From contig QXVZ01008153.1 of the NCBI GenBank assembly GCA_008931825.1, positions 1 to 64,000 of the forward strand: DNA of 64,000 bases. Reading direction: 5' to 3'. The position numbers were made by a program, and so were the translations under genes. The notes under the pieces were generated by a model. The model had not been told where the DNA came from and ran no database searches. It saw only the letters and a list, made by a program, of their open reading frames with translations. The stretch is from Phallusia fumigata (taxonomy: Eukaryota > Chordata > Ascidiacea > Phlebobranchia > Ascidiidae). This document shows, one piece after another, positions 25,815 through 38,292 of this stretch (positions are counted from its first letter, which is position 1; every line of letters starts with the position of its first letter).

Positions 25815-28800
25815 TCAGTATCGGACCCTCGACCTCTGGTATCTGACGTCAGCCGAAACACTCCTTGGTTTGTAAAGTGGCCGGTCGTGGTCGTTAAAGG
25901 TCATCTGAAAAAATAAAACAAGTAATGGGTGAACTCAGCGGTGGCTGGCACTTAAATTATACAGTTAAGCACCACTTTATTAAAATGACTATAAAATGAC
26001 CTAAATAGGAGACTACTCAACAACAGCATTGCGAAGACGAATGAAAAGAAACATTTTGGCCTTATGGCCTTATCATTAAATGACCAATGTTGTATTTAGT
26101 TTGGCAGTAGCTGCTGAGATGGCCGAGTGGTTAGCGCCACTGCCTTGTGCACACAAGGTTGTGGGTTCTTATCCTGCCTCGTTGGCTTATTGTGTTTCTT
26201 TGAGCAAGAAACATAAGCGGCATTGCTCCAACTCATTGAACCCGATGGGTTGACCCAAATTAAAGTCACAAATTTCAAAAAATCGAAATACGCAAATAAA
26301 AAATTATCCAACGGAATTGCAATGAGGCAGGTAGCTCGACGGTGGACTCATTGTGAGTATAACCCATACACGAGTTGTTCCGCCCTCGAGGGCAAAAAGA
26401 GACAAACAAAACTATGTTCTATTGGCGTACAGGTAAAAGTTAAAAACAACGATTACAACATCTGTCGGTGGGTACAGGTATGAACCACTTTAAACGCCCA
26501 ATTACTAATAGGCTATTAGCCTAAATAACAGTGCAACCACCACATCTGTAGTAAGCAGGACCCGGGTGGGCAAAAATGGGGGTAACGTCAGACACACCTG
26601 GCAAATAAGACAGCCTGGTATTTTGTCCCGGGCTACAAGGATTTACATGTCCCTAACACTTCCTCGTCATAGAAACATTACGTGATCACAGGCATGACTT
26701 ACATTTGCGTTGAAGAAATTGACATTGGGATTTGATGAAACTGCGGTCTCCACTTCTTTTAACCTCGAATTAAGACGCTCTAACGAAGCGAGAAGCCGTT
26801 GTTCCTCCATGGAAAGCGTGGATGGCATCACTGTATTACAAAATGTACTGGTGTAAAATTTCGTTAAACATACTGTTAACTCATATCAAACGGCAACATT
26901 GGGGCTAATTTTTCATCAAAGACACCTTTTGTTTTGATAAGGCTCACTAAAGCACTATTAATTTGTAGTACTTGACAAATCTAATGAACACATTCGTCAG
27001 CAGTTTTAGTAGGAATGCAAAAGACAATTATTGGCCGTTATGACTTTCAAAGGGCTTGAACAAGTTATACATTAAAAATGATTTGTTACATGCTGCAAAA
27101 ATCCTTTTGTACAGCACCTGATTTCCCGTTGTTCTGCGCTTCCTTCGTTCTTCGCTGTAGCGAATCCATGGCTCGCATGATCTGATCTTCCGACATGTTT
27201 TGTTCAGCGAGGGTTTCAGCCAGTAGGAAGGCGGTTGTGCTGTCAGTTACACGCTCACTGCCGCCTCCAGTGGTCGACGGAGACGACATAGGAGCATAGG
27301 CACTGGTTTTGGGCGAAGGGTAGTTGATTACACCTTTTTGCTACAAATATAACACAAGGTTTTGATTATTCTTGTAATTTATCGGTGTTGCAAAAGGTTA
27401 CAGCAGGAAAGAACCAGAAGCAGATAGTATGGTTCGAACTTTTAACCTCGGCGTCTTCCGAAAAGCTGTATTTTCTGGTCTATTTCATTATTTGTATTGT
27501 GTTTTTCACAGTAGAAGTTTTTACCATCTTTATCACAAAAAGGATTCAAGCCTATCAAATTGCACATCTTTAAGGACGTTTTATTAATTGCAGTTTTAAA
27601 GAATGATGCGTGAAAAATATAAAAGCAAAAAGCCGATATGAATTTGCGAGCTGCAGACAGTGCACACTGTTTCGACCTGTAAGGTCTTATCAGTGCAGCT
27701 GGTGACAGGACATTGGCCGTTTGACCTTACCGGTCGAAACTATGTGCACTGTCTGCAGCTCGCAAGGTTTGTAATAAGTTCATTAACTCCTGCTTACCAT
27801 TTCGGGCCTTGACCCTCTTGGCATAAAGTGCTTATGCCTTCGTTGCTGCAGTAATGCCTGTCGCCTCATGAAAGCACCGTAAGCGTCGGAACCTTGGCTG
27901 AAAAACAACATCAAAGATAAAACAATCATCATCTTATTAGTTATTGGTTGAAGCAAACCTGATTTTTCATTTTTTGTGTTAAAATTGTAGTTTACCCTGA
28001 AGTTATCAATTGCAAAAATCGCTGCCAAGAAAATAAATTTCGTAAACAATTAAATTGGCTTTGCGACAGAAAAAAACAAGCTCTCTGCCTGGTAAGTTCA
28101 AATAAAAATATTTGAAATTGATTGTACTGAACGCTTCTACAAAGAAAAAAATGCAATAAGTTACGTTTTCTCAACTTAACTCTAAACTACAACAAGACAG
28201 GTAGCTCGACGGCGGCCTCGTTGTGAGCATATCGCATTTAGGCGTTGTTCCCTCCCCCTCAAGGATAAAAATTACACAAACAAACAAACATATAATTCTC
28301 ACCTCTGCTTGGACGAGGTCGGAATAGCCGAGTTCGGTCGGATGAGACGACGACCTCGACTTCTCGCAATGACGTTTTGTTGCTGCGTGACAAGATTTTC
28401 ACGGGACAACAAGCCACCGTCTATCGAAACAATACTGGCTTGCTGTTGCTGGGGCTGTGTGGGTGACGGTTGGGGAGATCCCCATGCAAGACGCCGTGCC
28501 GATGAGGAACCCCCAAACCTGGATACAGGATTGTAAGCGTTGGTTAGCTTGGCACACTTCACTACAAACATGGTCTGACACTAATGGTCTGTAACTAATG
28601 TATTTTGACCAGTATCACATAAGCAACAACAGTAAGCGATAATACGCATAAATATATATTTTTTTCCTTTTTTGTTTCGGAGTTATTCATCTATTTATTT
28701 TCATCAACATATTATGGGTTTGGATATTTACGCTGCGATGGTAGCAAGGGATGCGTGGTTAAGTATTTTCTTAAAATGTCTTTTGAACTGTTGGAGTTTC

Positions 28801-31800
28801 AGGCCATACAACTGCTCCTTCAGCAATTGAAACTTTTCAAAACCATTTTGTCACAGACTTAAGAGGCTTGTGGGAATAATGTACCTGTTTTCAAGTGAGT
28901 TTAAACCACCCTGATTGCTCCCACAACCGTCGGGCTGTTGTAACGCAAAACCGCTAAAGTACAAATTAACATTTAGTAAAGGGTCGTGTGTTGGTAGTTC
29001 AGTGGGTTTTAAAGTGGTTAATTTGCCGATATTGACAAGGAAAAAAACTTTTTGAACTGTTGCCATAATTGAAAGACGATGCTACGTTTTTCGGGTCGTA
29101 TTGCAATCCAAACAAGCATCGAAATTCATCAATGCGTTATTATTGTTCAGGCCTAATTTAACACTTAACAAATATAAATATTAATGACTGGGATCAACCT
29201 ATACAGCGCTACGTCACTTGCATGTTACGTCATAAATTTGAGAGTAAGCTCCTGCCACCATGTGGCCATTCCAACCTATATATAACGAAATAAACCACCC
29301 ATTTTTAGAATTAGCGACAGTATGACGGATAAAAACTTGGCTTTGAATAAAAGTAACTTTACATTTTGATGGACATCTTCAGTATTAAAAAAGTTACTTG
29401 TTTATTAAAAGTTGAAGTTCCCTATATGTTCACGTAAATACGTACCTTGTATCGCTAGATGACTTACGCAAACCGGTGTGGTGGTTCCGGCTGTTCGGCC
29501 TCTGTGCTAGGCAGGTTCGAACCTGCGCGAAACGAACAAATGCGAGGAACATTTAATATAAACACCAGCTTGATTTATTTAGGGCCCGGAATCCAGTGTT
29601 ATCGGATTATCAAACAGGGTTTGAAGTTGTTTGGTACGCATGTTTTTATTTGTTTTGAAACAAAGGGTAAGCGTCCCGGGCCAATGGGCCTCAATAGCAT
29701 ACAACGGTGCCTTAAAAGCGATTTGTGTTGATTATGTTACGGAATCTGGTTTGTTGGAGGGGCGCTTACAGCTAAAAGATACATTTCGGTTAGGTGGTCA
29801 AACAACATTTGAAAAGAAAAATTAATTACCACAAAAGGGTTACAAAAAATTTCCAAGGATGTTGAGCTATTAATGTGTTTTACCCATGTAAAGCATAAAA
29901 CAAACGTGTTATGTGACGAACAACATAGCGAATTTATAATGAGTTAAATTAAGTTAGGTTTATTTCGCTTGGTAAAAGAAATCACAGCGACAACCATGAG
30001 CATTTAGACTTTATGAAGCAAACCTTACATAAACCCTTCAGAAATTTTTTATGTTCACGCCGCAACTGATACCGCAAATAAATACCTTTGTCCATAGCCA
30101 GTTAATTTCTTCATCGGTTGGTGTCTTGGTAAGCTGAACTGATGTGTCATTGTCTGATTGGTTGTCACCGGGCTTAGGTTTGTCCGCACTCGTCATGTGA
30201 ATGGTCACCTGGAATTATATTTGAAAACAGTTGAGGCTCATTACACACATACTTAACTGTGGCATGAGTTATGTCCCACACTTTGTTTGCGCAGGCCGCT
30301 TACATTTAGTTTAAGCCCTTTATGTTACCTATTTTTGTCCATTTGCGTATCCTCATAGTGCGCAAAAATATCCAATAAAAGCAATGAAAGTGCAACAGCA
30401 CTCGTGGTTTACTTCGGGCCACAATTTGTGTCCTCAACTTTTTCGCGCTACGCAACAACCTAATCTTATGTGGCTATTTCTGGCTTGATGATTGATTTAG
30501 TGCCGGTGTGTTGTGACACAAACATATTCCAAATAATCTAAATTCAGTCTTTTTGGGACCTCTGGATTAACCGATAACTCGTCTGGGGCAGTAGTTCCCA
30601 ACCGGGGAGAAATTTTATGAGTTCAGGGGAAGAATCTCCACTTTAATTATGGTTAGGTTATCCATGAAGTGTGGCATTTTTTAGCTCCATTGGGATGCAC
30701 AGTTTACTTGTGAACGTCATGCATAATTACCTGGTTCCCTGATTTGTGGACTACGTTGCCATTGGTAGCACGAGGAACCTGTTCTGGTGCACGCGGCGGC
30801 TCCGGAGATCCCGAACTCTTCAAGGTATCCATGGTAACCGTTTCTTCCGGCGTCGTTGCCCAGGCAACGTGGTGCCCGTTGCGACTTTCGATCTTTGTTC
30901 CTCCTGCCTCTGTTCCGTTCCTCCCGTTTCGTTCCGAAGCGGAGTTCGGGATCGAGTAGTTGATGGTAGTGGACATGGTCAACTGCTTCTTCTTCGGAGC
31001 AGGAGGAGGATGCGGCTCCATGGCAACCTCTGACTCTTTCGCGGGCTTCAGCTTTCTTCCGCGCGATCCCTTGGAGGCGGACTTTTTGGCGGCAGGTTTT
31101 GGTGACGCCGGTTTGGCCCTTGATTTAGCCGGCGCCGATTTGGGCCTTGCTCCCTTGGCACCTCCTCTCGGTGAAACTTGTTTTATGCTCGCAACAGGAA
31201 GTGGGGCTGCGATTTGCACGGGTTTGGCGACGATTCCACGTTCTGATATCGTGGCTGAAGTGCCGTCGTTGTATTGCACCTGAAATTGAATCAAATTTCG
31301 GAATTTAAAGCCAAAACCTTTTAAAGTATGACCAAATTTGTATTTACATGTATAATACCAAAGAGCAACAAACTTATGACAAGAAGAACTAGCTAACGAA
31401 GCAGCAATGAGCTATACATCAAAAAAAATCAACAAATTTGAAACCACGTTTTTTGCTATAGGGAGAAAGAAATCTTCCTTAAACTATCAATAAGTGCATA
31501 CAACCACTATTTCACCTATTACCGAGCGAGTATAAAAATCTATGGAGCCAATAAGAAATAACAAATCTCACCTCGTGCCAGCGAACAGACTTGGGCGAGT
31601 TCTTCCCATCATCTGACCTTTGAACTTCCATGCTGTCCTTCACCTCGGTCCCGTTCAACTTGGCCTTGAGGTACGGGGTTCCGGTGATGTGGTTCACCCA
31701 CTGTTGCCTGGCAACCGCCGCCGACTGGTAACTAGGATACGGGGAATACCCGGAACGTGGACGTCGCTCATACTTGGACGTTTTGCGCAGAATGCTTTTC

Positions 31801-34800
31801 ACGTCTTTGGACTTGGCGTCAGAATCAGTCTTTGCGCTGGCGTCAGGCACCGCCTCGCCGGTGAAGGACACCTTGGCGTGGGCCGATGGCGCCGGTAAGG
31901 GTGTGGAGTCGGCAAAAGCGCTCGGTACAACGATCTTCGCAGACGAGGAGGGGGTTAGGCTGACTGCCGGGGTTGGTTTCGCCAAAACTATTGTAGGCTT
32001 GCTGGGTTCGGCAAGCGGCTTTTCCATTGCATCGCCGCCATAGTCCGGGCTAATTGGTGTTGCGCTGGTCTTGGAGAACGACGCCCAGCGGTTGTTGGTT
32101 TCTTCCAGTTGCTCCAAGAGACTCGGTTCCAGACGCGGTGGCGCGTCATTGGCGGTGACGTCACGGATTTCCCGTTCAGGCTGAGAATGTCCCGGGCGTG
32201 CAACTGAGGAGGAGTAGGGTCGTTTTACTGGTTGTTTCACCTCGACCTCAGGCTTGGTCGCGGCGCTCCATGGACGATACGACTTGATGTAATAGTTTGG
32301 CGCCGCACAGGCCGCCTCCTGCGCCACTGAAGCGTAACTTGTCACGTGAGACGGCTCTGCTTCGCTGGTGTCGTGTTTGTGCGAGAGGTTCCCGCTGTCT
32401 CCCGCGGAATTCGAACCCGCGGCTTCTTGATTTCGATGCTGATTCGGCTCAGAACCGGAGTCGCCGAAGTATCGACGCTGGAAGGAGGTCATGTGACTGA
32501 AAACAGGGGAATTCCCTGAGCTGCTACTACCATGCAGGGAATCCTGGTCATCAAAGGTGTCTGCGCCAAAACCGAACGTGAAAGAGTGCAAATGTTTTAC
32601 TAATCATGAAATAAGGATTTATATTCACACTACGTATGTCAATATATCCGTTGTACAATGTATTATGTAGCAGATTGCCATTGAGCGCTAACCGGTAACT
32701 TAACACCTACTTTGATTATTATTGGCTACGTCATCCCTTTTGTAAGAGTCGTGGCCTTGACGACGGTCGTCAGTCACGTGGTGAGGTACGTCAATATTTG
32801 GATGGACAGATGCTGTGGAACGGTGTTCATTGTACTGCTGAAAAATATTCACAAGTCAATCATGAAGTTGGAATATACTTACACGGACATTACAATTGAG
32901 CTGCAACCAACACAGGCGAGCGGTTACGTTACTGCCTTGCACTCGCAAGGTTTGTGGTTCTAATCCTGTTGCGTAATTGTGTGTTGCCTGGAAATGGAAG
33001 TGAAAAGAGTTTACCGTATATTGTGGGTTTGCTTCTTCTTGTTTGTTGTCATCTTGATAATGTTGTTGTTGTTTGGATGTCTGATGCCATTTGTCTTGTA
33101 CAGGCTCCTCTTTTGCCTAAAACAATGTAAATTTTGGTCATCAACTTCCGTATTGTCCTGATACTGTTGATGTGTCAAAGCTTTTTGCTGACAATGGAAC
33201 AAAACGTCACTAAATTTATTTTTGTCCTGTTCATTACCTGAAGAGGCCTAACTGTTTAAAACCATTAAACAATGACATTCATTTTAAAGTTTCTTAGTTG
33301 CGCAGCTATTTCCAGCTTAGTGATTGTTTTAGTGCCATTATGTCGCAACGATTTTTTCACCAAGCGAAATGAATTTAACACAACCCAAGCCACAAATTTG
33401 ACAGCACATTTAGGCTTTTGAAACACCCATTGATACCTGTTGTGTTTGTTTGACGAAAAGTCTTGATAAGCTGTCTGCCAGGTTTGAAACATCCTTGTTT
33501 TGAGTTTGGTCTTGGTTAGTTTCCAGCACAGAGTAGTGGGGTCCGTATGTTCGACCAGACATTATATCCACATTGGAATAGGCATATGATGGGTAATTTG
33601 CATAGGCAGGGTAAAATGAGTCTGGAACTAAGAGAATAAAAGTCTTGGTAATTTAATTAAACTACCTTGAATGTAGCACAGACAAAAAGCAAAACTTTGG
33701 GCTTAATTAATAAAAGGGAAAATGATTTAGATTCTTAGAATTAATACACTGAACCAGATTGTAGTATAAAACCAACATGTAACATTGAAAATAAGAATGT
33801 TTTGGCCAAAACTCACACCATTGTTAGTTCCGAAAATTAATGGTCCATGTTTAATGGTATGTTGATTAAGATTTTAAACACTAACTTGGCATTCTTGCTT
33901 CTGACAAGAAAACACACATGTAGAATGTAGCACATGTAAAATCGTACACATTTGCCTGTACCTTGCTTCTCATGGCTTTCAGCTTCTAAGCTATCTGTGT
34001 CACTTAAATCTTCATCTGGACGAAAATCAGGGTCTCCATCTTTGTGTAGCTCTTGCTGAAATTCCTGAAAATGACCAAACAGAAATTCAATTGCGAAAGT
34101 AGATCAATGCCAAACTCACAATGAGCACAACACATTCAGGCATTGTTCTTCCCACTGAGAAAATGTGATAAACATAAAGTGAAAATTATAACAAAAGCTA
34201 ACAATTTTAAAAAAAGTGTTTGCCCTTATAACAAAAAAATGGAAATCAGTGCAGCAATCCCTTTGGTTCCAAGCAGTTGCTTGGCCATTGTGGAACCAGT
34301 TTGTCTGTAGTTTATGCCAAGTTGTGGCATCGAACAGATGACGTGAGGCATGGCTTTTCAGCCTGATACTCACAACACACTGGAGTGCCACAAAAGCCTA
34401 AACAGCCAATGTGCTGTCACCAGCTGCACTGATGAGACCTTACGGGTTGAAACAGTGTGCACTGTCTGCAGCTCACAAATCATTTTTGGCTGTTTGCTTT
34501 TATAGTGCAGCAAGTGTTTGTGATAAAAATAATTACCAATCATTAATTGCAGCAGAACTTGTCAAATGGCAACCATAAATCCATGTTTAATGTTCAACTG
34601 GCTGGGGAATATAAAGTTCGTGTTTGCTCAGATCAAGGTTTTACCTGCATTGTGGTTTGCTTGTGTTGTTCCAACAGCTTTCGTTGTTGTTCTTGGAGCT
34701 CGGATTCAAACATTGTCCGCCCATGATTGGTCAATTGTGCCGAAGAAACGACACTGTCAAAGGAAGTGGTTGTTTGAGATCAAATATGTTAATTTTGCAA

Positions 34801-36659
34801 AGCAAACACACACAATTCTGGCAGTAACAACTTTCATTTCAGCAGTTTTGTTGCACGAAATTTCGTCACACAGCATAAATAATGCAGTAAATTATTACCA
34901 CTTTTATAAAAGTCAAACTTTCATTGCAAATTCCATGTAAAACTTTGCTAGTCTCATAAAACACAATATTGTGTTCTGTCTTTACACTTTTACTTTTGCT
35001 TGTTCGCCTTGTTGGTAATTTAGGTTCAATGTGTTTCCGTCAACAAGCAAAAAGAACTGTACAGATCAAAGCAGTTAAAAACATGATGTTTATTTTATCA
35101 CTTACATGGTATTTTAACAGGGAAAATTCTTTTGCAAGGCAATTATAACTCTGAAGAAACTGTTGACTATGTGCCCATTTCTTTATGTTGCACAACATCA
35201 ACAACAAACTAACCCACAATCATTTATTTGTTTAATATATATATACCTGTTTGGGTCTGGCCTGTTCTGGTAAACTATTTCAGTGCTCCCACTTCTAAGC
35301 TGTTGCAGGACATGGTCAAGAGAAGGAATTCCCTTTAGACCTAGATAAGAACAGATATAAATGTGTTATGTTTTATTGCTGAGTCACATTGAGGACAACA
35401 TTAATTTGTAATTTTCTAAATTAATTATTCAGCATGGTGGTGACAGATGGATAAAAAAGCAGATAAAAGCAGTCAGTAAAGCAGTATGGATAAAAGTGTT
35501 GTCGTATTATTTGTAAGTGACTATTTGATATCAACGCACAACCTGTACTTAATTATTTTATAATTATAGCTTAGCAATCGGTAAAACTTGCACACTATAT
35601 TTTATTGAACATTCTTGCATTGATCAGCGGGAATAATTTAAATAGCCATTTAATAGATTACCAATTTTCTCCAACTCACATCAAATTTGTTATGTTTCTA
35701 AGATGATCTAATGGTTACCTGAGGCCAGTTTATTTCTTTTTTCATGTTTAGTGGCAATGTGTGATCTCTGGTATCGCTCGGTGGCTTCAGTTTGTCGCTG
35801 CCTTCTTTTTGACAGCTCCAATGTTCGTTTGCGAGATTCACGTTCTTCTGCTAACTTTTTCTTATCTTCCAGTGCCCTTCAATCATAACATATCATGCAG
35901 TTTAACACGTTTATTAGAAGACTGAAACAAACAATACACAAAAATAAATTGTACTGGAAAAAATAAACAGTGTGAAGTTTGCAATGAAAATTGTTTTACA
36001 GTGCATTCAAAATTTACAATTTATTCTCAAGGTAATATATTGTAACCTGCAAAAAGTTACTAAAAATACACATAATGTAATTACTTTCTCCTTCTATTAG
36101 TTTCCTGTGAAAGACGCTTCTGTCTCTCTCGTTCAATTCTCCTCTTTTCCAGATCCTCCTCAGTGACAATAAGTGAATAAGTTTCATTTCCCACCTTTAA
36201 AAAAGTTCAAACGCAATTTAAAATACAGTTGTTTAAGTTTTGGGAAAGTAACAAAGGAAACCACATCTGGTCTTTTTTGTTTTGTAACACACCACACAAA
36301 GAATTCTTTGCTCAAATCATTTAGTACAATAAAAAAATTGATTTACACAAAAGGCTTGGCATTGCACACAAATAGTGAGTTTATAAAATTGTGTGTAAGA
36401 CTGGCAAATATTAGAAAGGGAAAGAATACTGCCACATAGTGTGACAATTTTGAAAGCTCAATTATGGTGCAAGGTAAACTTAGTGCATTGTACACAATAT
36501 AAGAACATTTCAAATTTAATGAAATGACTTGAGAAAACAGTGTTTTAACTAAAACAATAAAATCTTCCAAAGCATGCATTTTAATCCAAAAACTTAAACA
36601 TTAAACAACAAATTACCAACAACAACTATTACCTGAACAGTTTGGTTTCCTATAGTCAT
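25815..36659 (-). CDS. CEP126: CEP126 (KIAA1377) ortholog, 18 coding exons
   Basis: Centrosomal and cilia-base protein; the vertebrate protein binds the dynactin/pericentriolar system and supports cilium formation. Exons 5' to 3': 36633-36659, 36085-36194, 35721-35878, 35249-35342, 34646-34756, 33963-34066, 33438-33627, 33014-33118, 32712-32839, 31572-32496, 30732-31279, 30088-30209, 28885-28954, 28303-28518, 27799-27898, 27116-27341, 26703-26830, 25815-25902. About 1,150 residues (human 1,117). The matches to human run in the same order: a basic N-terminal coiled coil (TERYQRSHIATKHEKRNK); FESELQEQQRKLLEQH; SDTDSLEAESHE; KSILRKTSKYE followed by VRWHE; TDEEINWLWTK; a basic MRRQALLQQRRHK segment; VTDSTTAFLLAETL; and LSMEEQRLLASLERLNSRL near the C-terminus. 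The first exon codes only nine residues (MTIGNQTVQ). The acceptor of exon 31572-32496 was set at TTTTCAG before Ser-His-Met because this keeps frame; the longer upstream open frame does not. Confidence 0.87.
26108..26412 (+). repeat. tRNA-derived SINE, best-preserved copy
   Basis: This is the cleanest copy. The A box region reads GAGATGGCCGAGTGGTTAGC and the B box region GGTTGTGGGTTCTTATCC. A unique body follows (AAGCGGCATTGCTCC; CCGATGGGTTGACC; TCCAACGGAATTGCAATGA; GTAGCTCGACGG), then a CAAACAAAAC tail. It lies in a CEP126 intron on the strand opposite to the gene. It is probably a Leu/Ser-type tRNA head fused to a family-specific tail. Ciona SINEs have been described, but I cannot assign the name. 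Confidence 0.85.
27645..27764. mobile_element. Palindromic MITE with 42-bp arms
   Basis: The left arm (27645-27686) and right arm (27723-27764) are inverted copies with about three mismatches over 42 bases. Each has GCGAGCTGCAGACAGTGCAC at its outer edge. A loop of about 36 bases carries CAGTGCAGCTGGTGACAGG. The element is non-coding and lies in a CEP126 intron. A related one-armed copy is at 34409-34480. Confidence 0.7.
28193..28290 (+). repeat. SINE 3' fragment
   Basis: It matches only the distal part of the SINE family: GGTAGCTCGACGG, GTTGTGAGCATA, a CCCTCAAGGATAAAAATTA segment and an (ACAA)n tail. The tRNA-like head is missing, as expected for 5'-truncated retroposition. It lies in a CEP126 intron just before exon 28303-28518. 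Confidence 0.7.
30825..30868. promoter_or_regulatory. Paired RFX X-box-like palindromes in CEP126 exon 11
   Basis: GTATCCATGGTAAC (30825-30838) and GTTGCCCAGGCAAC (30855-30868) both fit X-box half-sites with a 2-nt spacer. They are 16 bp apart inside coding sequence. A third match, GTTGCCTGGCAAC with a 1-nt spacer, is at 31703-31715 in the neighbouring exon. A near-match with a perfect GTTGCC half-site (minus strand) is at 31018-31032. RFX factors drive cilia genes in animals. Function here is inferred from motif density only. Confidence 0.35.
32911..32995 (+). repeat. SINE 5' (tRNA-like head) fragment
   Basis: It has GCGGTTACGTTACTGCCTTGC, then the B-box-like GTTTGTGGTTCTAATCC, then a short piece resembling the start of the SINE body. 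The rest of the family body is absent. It lies in the CEP126 intron between exons 32712-32839 and 33014-33118. Confidence 0.55.
34409..34480 (-). mobile_element. One-armed copy of the palindromic MITE
   Basis: On the minus strand this matches the left arm and loop of the element at 27645-27764 almost base for base (GAGCTGCAGACAGTGCACACTG and CAGTGCAGCTGGTGACAG cores). The second arm is missing. Two copies within 7 kb of the same gene show that the element is a dispersed family. Confidence 0.6.
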
Positions 36660-38292
36660 TATTTGAATTTTCAAGATATCCACAACCTAACTTTGGTGGC
36701 TACTATGCCAATTGCTATCACATACTTTTAATTTAAGTCATGATGGTTATTGGTTAACCTGCAAGAATTGAAAAGAAGATTTGTGTGACACACTGCTAAT
36801 TACTGTAATTACCGTAAACACCAATTAATTTCCCTAATTGTCAACAATTAAAACTTTTCTTTTTTCAATGTACGCACAAACAATACTAACACTTAACACA
36901 ACAAAATACAGAAATTTATATTCTGCTGACGAAATTTGTCAATAAAATAAACAAACAATGTTTACTGCTACAGCTATTGGTCTCTTGAGGGTTGAAATAC
37001 CAATAACACACTTTACTCAAACACAAAAATTTTTTTTTCGGTTCTAAAATTTACAAATAGTCAAGTTCGTTCTTACGTTCTACGTAACAATTCATTTTTT
37101 TCAGGTAAATTTTTGTCGCCGGTTTTGTTCCACACCTGGCTACAATAAAGAATTGTGCACTTCTAAATACCCCATCAAGTAAGAAGTACAAACACGTGTG
37201 TGTGTGTACGACTCGCTATGGTAAGATTTTAAATGGAGCCAACTTGACAGAATACGGCAGCTTTGTTAGCAACAGTTGACTCAAAATATTCCGTTGCTAC
37301 TCTCTTTGCTGCCTTGTGTGGCAGTGAATAACTCGTGTGATTTAATTATGATGCATTTGTGGGGAGTACATAATTTTTACGTTTGTGTGAGGAAAGTTCA
37401 ATTTCTTTTTAAATCTATTGATTGTGAATCTTCAGTTGATGCAGACAAAGTTTAAACAAAAAGTTACCGACTAAATTGTCATTTTTTGTGAAAATATATT
37501 TAGATTGGGTTATTTAAATACAGTGTAAAAAAGTTTTCAAAAAATACGTCAAACATTTGTAACACCGCATCAAAAAAGAAACAAAAACTACATCTTGTGT
37601 GAAAAATTGGATTTGTTTATTTCTCATCGCTCGGTTGTCACGGGCTCACCTGGCATTACCGATGCATGACGTAGTGACGCTTGGCTGTAAATCTTCGAGC
37701 TTGGCTTCTGGTTCGCATACAAGCTTTAAAATTAAATCGACACCTTGCTTGTAAGTTTTCGTTGTTTCTGGCAGTGTATAGTCCAATATAGCAAATAAAA
37801 TATTCAATTGTTGTATGTGTTGGCAATTGTTTGTGTGTGGTAGCGCTGTAACTTGAAGCGACTTAAGTCAGTAGCTCACACTTAACAAAAGTCACAGCAA
37901 GGAAATTACTCAACTACAGATTTTAGACGTAGGACTGAAAGTTATATGTTGTTCATGCATTTTTCTGCATTTAGTTTTTAAACTAATATGTTTACTTTAT
38001 TTTATAATGATAAAAAACAAAAATGTAACTTACATTAATGTTATATTTGCAATACTTTTGAATTTCTTTTTTGACCCATAAAAACCTTACTAGAAACCGA
38101 AAATTTAATATTTTTTAGTAACCTCAATCCTAAATACTGTCATAGCCCTAACCATTTTTTACACGGATAGCACAATCTGTCTGTGAAATTTATCTTTCTC
38201 CAAATTTTTTCAATTGTTTTGTCTTTAGTTGCAGCTAATTATGTGTGATGGTATTTTAGTCAGACAGGTTTTTTAACATTGACAAAATTATT
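36660..38292. promoter_or_regulatory. Head-to-head promoter region, CEP126 and CCDC181
   Basis: The CEP126 start (minus, 36659) and the CCDC181 start (plus, 38293) face away from each other across 1.6 kb of mostly AT-rich DNA. A more GC-rich patch with TGACG-type motifs lies near 37620-37720. Polypyrimidine-AG sites just upstream of the CCDC181 ATG (for example TATTTTAG ending at 38259) could be a 5' UTR splice acceptor or a spliced-leader acceptor, which tunicates use. No coding exon was found. Shared regulation of two cilia genes is inference. Confidence 0.5.

Noticed and set aside
30589-30660. CAGTAGTTCCCAACCGGGG, another hAT-like terminus
   Set aside because: Single end only, no partner found.
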